64,000 nucleotides of DNA from Panagrolaimus kolymaensis. Taxonomy: Eukaryota; Nematoda; Chromadorea; Rhabditida; Panagrolaimidae. Of the stretch, positions 58,107 to 64,000 are shown one piece after another. The position numbers were made by a program, and so were the translations under genes. The stretch is taken from the NCBI GenBank assembly GCA_028622995.1, contig JAJQJQ010000011.1, positions 1,984,001-2,048,000 of the forward strand, read 5' to 3'. The notes below the pieces were generated by a model that saw nothing but the letters and a program-made list of their open reading frames with translations, did not search any database and was not told the DNA's origin. Position 1 is the stretch's first letter, and every line of letters begins with the position of its first letter.

Positions 58107-60477
58107 ATGGCTCCTGCACCAATTGGTGTGAAACCTACTCCACCACCAAAGCCCATAAATCTTGGTGATGATGATTGGGAAACGGAATCGGATTTTGTAA
58201 ATGATATGTCTGAACGCGAAGGTCGATGGGGATCAAAAGGCGTTCAAGGTTCAGGACATCAAGAAGCTTTCAACCTTAAAAATTTTCATAAAGAAATTCT
58301 TAAAGCTGATGCAGATGAAACCAAAAAGAGATTAGAAACAATGCCAAAACCAAGCGAAGGTTATGGTGGCAAGTTCGGTGTTCAAACTGATCGAAAAGAT
58401 AAGGTTGGAGATTTAATTTTTTTATTTTATTTTTTTCATAACAAAAGTTTTCAGTGTGCTGAATCATATGAATATCAAGGAAAAGTTGTTCCACATGCAT
58501 CACAAACAGATCATTCACGAGGATTTGGCGGTAAATATGGTATTGAAACGGATAAAAAGGATAAATCTGCTCATGGTTGGGAGGATCGTGAAAAGTTAAA
58601 CCAACACGATTCACAGAAAGGTTTGTAACAAAATCTAAAACTTTCCATTATTTTAATTTTTTATTCCAGATTATAAACACGGTTTCGGCGGACAATTTGG
58701 AGTTCAAAAGGATCGCAAAGATAAATCCGCCGTTGGTTGGGATGATCATGAAAAACTCCAACAACATGAATCTCAAAAAGATTATAAACAAGGTTTTGGA
58801 GGTCAATTTGGGATTCAAAAGGATAGAGTCGATAAATCTGCTGTAGGCTGGGATGACCACGAAAAGCTTCAGAAGCATGAATCACAAACTGATTATAAGA
58901 AAGGTTTTGGCGGACAGTTTGGAATTCAAAAAGATAGAAAAGATAAGTCAGCTGTTGGTTGGGAAGATCATGAAAAGTTACAACAACACGAATCACAAAC
59001 TGGTAACCTCTAAAATGTTTAAAGATCCAAACTTATATCCCTTAATTTCAGATTACAAGAAAGGCTTCGGTGGTCAATTTGGTATTCAAAAAGACCGCGT
59101 GGATAAATCAGCTGCAGGTTGGGATGACCACGAAAAGCTTCAACAACACGAATCACAAACAGACTATAAGAAAGGATTTGGCGGCCAATTCGGTATACAG
59201 AAAGACCGAAAAGATAAATCAGCTGCTGGATGGGAAGAGCATGAAAAAGTTCAACCTCATGAATCGCAAACTGATTATAAAAAAGGTTTTGGTGGACAAT
59301 TTGGTTTGCAAAAAGATAGAGTTGATAAATCTGCAGCAGGATATGATGAACCTGGAAAACTCCAACAACATGAAAGTCAAGCAAATTCGCGAACGAAAGA
59401 ACAAGATTCAACCCCACCAAAAGGTAATGCTTCTTCTCTCAAAAATCGGTTTGAACAACTTGCAAACCAACAACAAGGAGATAAAGTTCAAGAAGAACGT
59501 GAACGAAGAAAGCGAGAAGATGAAGAACTTCGAAAACAACAAGAACAATTTGAACATGAGCGTCAAGCTAAAATTGATCAAAAATGGCAACAAATGGATG
59601 CCGCTGGCGCTGATGGAACTGCTCCACAAGTTGAAGAAGAACGTCCAAGAGTTTCTCCACCTAGACAAAAAGCTGCCATTGGTGTTCGTTTACCATTCGC
59701 TGTTGAAAAAACTCCCGAACCAACAGCAGCAGAAGTTAGACCAAGTTATGAAGAACCTCCAGTTGTTGAAGAACAAGAGCCTCCACAACAACCTCAACCC
59801 CGAGTTCCTGTTCTTCCTGGAATGAATTTAACTCCACCAAATATTAGTAAGATGGTTCCAAAACGAGGTGACACAGATGAAGAAGATAATGATGATTGGG
59901 AAGATGAACCCGCAGCCAAAGTTCCAGTTTTTATTCCCCAATCGGTTCCACAATATGATGAAATTCATGAAGAACTAACTAAAGCTCCTGTACCGCAATT
60001 TCATACTTTACCTCAATATGAAGCCCCACCAGAAGCAGCACCCGAACCTCCTAAAGGTCCTAGCAATCTTCCACAATATGATTACGTTCCAGAAGAAATT
60101 CCATCTCCTCAACCTCAGCAACATCAATCTCAACAACCACCTTTAAGATATGAAGAACCACCATATCATGTAAGTTTTAAACTAAAGCATAACAAAGTGA
60201 TTGAATTAATTTATTTAATTTTTAGGAAATTCCTGATAATTCTCATATTTCCCAACAACATCACCAACAATCAGCTCAACAAACTTCTGCATCCTCAACA
60301 TCGCAAGGTATTTGTGCTATAGCTTTATTTGAATACGATTGTCAAGAAGAAGATGAAATTTCATTTAATATTAATGATACCATAACGGATATTGAACAAA
60401 TTGATGAAGGTTGGTGGCGTGGAAAATGCAAAGGTCGAATTGGATTATTCCCCGCAAATTATGTTCAAACAATCTAA
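58107..60477 (+). CDS. Cortactin (NTA region, eight cortactin/HS1 repeats, SH3)
   Basis: Actin-branch stabilising protein that binds Arp2/3 through an N-terminal acidic DDW motif and F-actin through tandem 37-residue repeats. Exons 58107-58403, 58455-58620, 58670-59002, 59052-60169 and 60226-60477 give 721 residues. The NTA contains [22 protein letters not shown]. Eight repeats (about residues 86-380) follow, each built on GFGG(Q/K)FG.(Q/E).DR.DKSA..WEDHEKL..H.SQ. The first is the most divergent and the middle ones nearly identical. Then come a helical Glu/Arg/Gln-rich segment, a long Pro-rich region, and a C-terminal SH3 ([33 protein letters not shown]). Vertebrate cortactin has 6.5 repeats. 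The frame is intact throughout. Confidence 0.97.
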
Positions 60478-60825
60478 GAATTTTCTTTGAAAACAAAAAC
60501 ATGTTTAAATAATTTGTTGCCTTATTTTATTTGTTATTATTATTTTATTTTTATTTTCACAACCTCTCAAAAAATATTAAATTCTTGAATGAAACAAAAA
60601 TAAGTTATTTGAAACAAAACAAAAATGTCAGTTTTCGCGTTTTTGATTATGCTGCTTCTGCTAATTAATATAATATTTTTTGTGTAGCAATTTTTCTGTG
60701 CAACTACATATTATTTTTGAATGAAATGTGTCTTTGTAAAATGTTGACGATAATATGAGATCGAATAAAAAATGAATTATAAACATTAAAGTATACCGTA
60801 ATTGAAATTGATTGTTGAAAGAATA

Positions 60826-61440
<615 letters not shown>

Positions 61441-62988
61441 TTTTTCTTATCGCTTTTTCTTTCCTCTAAAAATAAAAGCTACAGTAAATCCAATTTCAAA
61501 TATAAACTAAACTAAAATTTTCATTTTTAAATCGCTACAACAATGAACGAGTTTTTTTTAGTAAAAAAAATAAAAACCAAAAAGCGTAACTCATATTTGA
61601 GTTACCTTTTTTATGACGTAAAAAATTGAGAGATGCAAAATTCGTGATCGGATATTCTCTTCCTTAAGGAGGAGACCTTGTTAAACAAAGAAAGAATAAG
61701 AAAAAAACATAGCAAAAAGGTAGTTCCTTTTCCTTAAAAATGAGAAGAAAAAAATGAGCTGTCAAGAGAGGGGAAAATAACAAGAAAAAATAAAACATTT
61801 TCCAATGAGAAAAAAGGTGAAATAATGACGCACTTTTTTTTGAATCTTGTAAGCTTCATGCTCCGATATTTTAAATGTAATGTATCAATATTTTTTTAAT
61901 TGTTAGTTTAAGAATAGAAAAGGAGTCCAAAGAATAAAATTATTACAAAGATTTTAAAAGCATTTTCAAAAATTTGTGTTTAAAATGGAGATTCAAAAAT
62001 AAGAAATTGAAATTAAGGTGCAAACTTTGAAATGCGGGTCCAAGTTTAAAATTATTCACAACTCTTCTTTAATATCTTTTTTTCTTATGCCACTAACAAG
62101 CACTGTTAATGACAGCTTTGAATAGATGCACTTATAAATTTTAGCGAGAAAATGAAGCCTCATACAAAACCAGTAAACCGTGAAAAAGCCATCCTATAAA
62201 AACAAAGAACGATCTTTTATTTTTTTATGAGAAGCTATTTGAAAGTCAACCATCTTCAACAACATCAAAATCATTCTGCTTTTAGCGAGCTTGGACATGA
62301 AAAAAAAACTCAAAACAAAATGAAGTTTTTGAAAGATGGAAAAAAAGCTTTAATGGATTAGAAACACGAAAGTCAAACACTTTACGGAAGAATTTTAAAT
62401 TTATGTTTAATTCTTAATGACTGCTATTTATCACATATTTTATTTTACATCGAACAAGAAGAGAATAGCCGCTAAAAAAAGAAGAGAAGTAAATGTGCCC
62501 CGACGATGGTTTCATTCCCTCTTCTCGTTGGACTTCTATCTATTTTTCTTACATATACATATATTTGTATGTTGCCAATGGCAACCTTTCCTTTCCTCTC
62601 GCATTACAATTTCAATATTCCTCGTGTGTTTATTAATACATTTTTTGTTTTAACAATTTTTTGCCCCTTGATTTTTATTTGACAAAAAACATTGGAAAAT
62701 TTTCACAAAAATTGAAGAAGAAAAATGGTGTATATACAAAAGTCATACAAAAAAAGAAACTGCTGTGGCCCTTCTCATAAAAAAAGTTCATGAACTTTTT
62801 TTATGAGAAGGGCCACTGAAATAAAAAAACGGACCATTATGCCGTTTTTTTCAAATTCGAAATTTAAAAAAATACAAAAAGCTCAAATCATAAAAAAGGG
62901 CTAAACACAAGGAAATAAACTACGAGAGAATTTTCAAGCGAATACAAGGTTTTTCTTTTCTTTGCTGAGAGAGTTTCCGTTTATTGAT
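61441..62988. other. 1.5-kb intergenic region with a perfect palindrome
   Basis: AT-rich, with no coding exon supported. It contains the 52-bp palindrome at 62765-62816, followed by a second small hairpin-like stretch (AAAAAACGG at about 62824 pairing with CCGTTTTTT at about 62842). Confidence 0.45.
62765..62816. repeat. Perfect 52-bp palindrome, no loop
   Basis: Two 26-nt arms, GTGGCCCTTCTCATAAAAAA continuing to the centre GTTCATGAAC, are exactly complementary with no spacer. It is non-coding. It may be a small foldback/MITE relic or a replication- or recombination-derived palindrome. It lies between PDE6D and LGG-1, about 170 bp downstream of the LGG-1 stop. Confidence 0.9.

Positions 62989-64000
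<1,012 letters not shown>

Noticed and set aside
59019..59825. Long alternative frames on both strands over the cortactin repeats
   Set aside because: Periodic sequence keeps several frames open. Only the cortactin frame gives conserved protein.
62824..62850. AAAAAACGG...CCGTTTTTT as a bacterial-type terminator
   Set aside because: The window is eukaryotic. A short A/T hairpin like this is not evidence of intrinsic termination.

Overview
The window is nematode nuclear DNA. It is AT-rich, and its compact protein genes are interrupted by many short introns (about 33-140 nt) with GTAAGT-like donors and T-tract acceptors, TTTTTAG at least as often as TTTTCAG. The gene content includes UNC-27-type troponin I, AGE-1-type PI3K, an LGG-1-type Atg8, LET-99/DEPDC1, MRG-1, a short SH2-tyrosine-kinase pair of the kind expanded in nematodes, and a ZP/cuticlin-like protein. 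I cannot name the species. The acceptor bias and a full cortactin gene suggest it is not a close Caenorhabditis relative. No rRNA, tRNA or CRISPR was recognised by eye.

Layout. 1-7.1 kb: the 3' exon of an unknown gene, a small Lys-rich membrane protein, a glutathione peroxidase, a PPIL2 U-box cyclophilin and, convergent with it, a large secreted Cys-containing protein. 7.8-16.4 kb: a minus-strand series MED26 > MED8 > class I PI3K catalytic subunit (AGE-1-like), with a GC-rich island inside a MED26 intron. 17-25 kb, plus strand: IFT43, an alpha-1,3-fucosyltransferase and two tandem SH2-tyrosine kinases. 25-30 kb, minus strand: a long disordered Pro/Gln-rich protein and an MRG/chromo-barrel protein. 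30-39 kb: a minimal ZP-C protein, troponin I with a foldback element in its first intron, THOC2, and ribosomal protein eL33 divergent from THOC2. 39-49 kb: an SLC12A8-like transporter, a coiled-coil protein with a long perfect hairpin upstream, a large gap, and a membrane protein with a Cys cluster. 49-54 kb: a DEPDC1/LET-99-like protein and a nucleotidyltransferase-like protein with a hydrophobic leader. 54-64 kb: a Myb/SANT-like protein, cortactin, PDE6D and LGG-1/GABARAP.

Most genes are housekeeping or signalling genes with no evident joint pathway. Local groupings of note are the two adjacent Mediator subunits, the tandem kinases, and head-to-head pairs that probably share promoter regions (IFT43/MED26, THOC2/eL33). 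The features that ordinary genes do not explain are three inverted repeats (32.65-32.85, 42.29-42.47 and 62.77-62.82 kb), the GC-rich intronic island at 15.48-15.65 kb, the eight-repeat cortactin, the putatively secreted nucleotidyltransferase fold, and intron differences between the duplicated kinases. Exon boundaries were derived by hand from splice signals and reading-frame continuity. Genes described with exon lists keep an open frame across all junctions.
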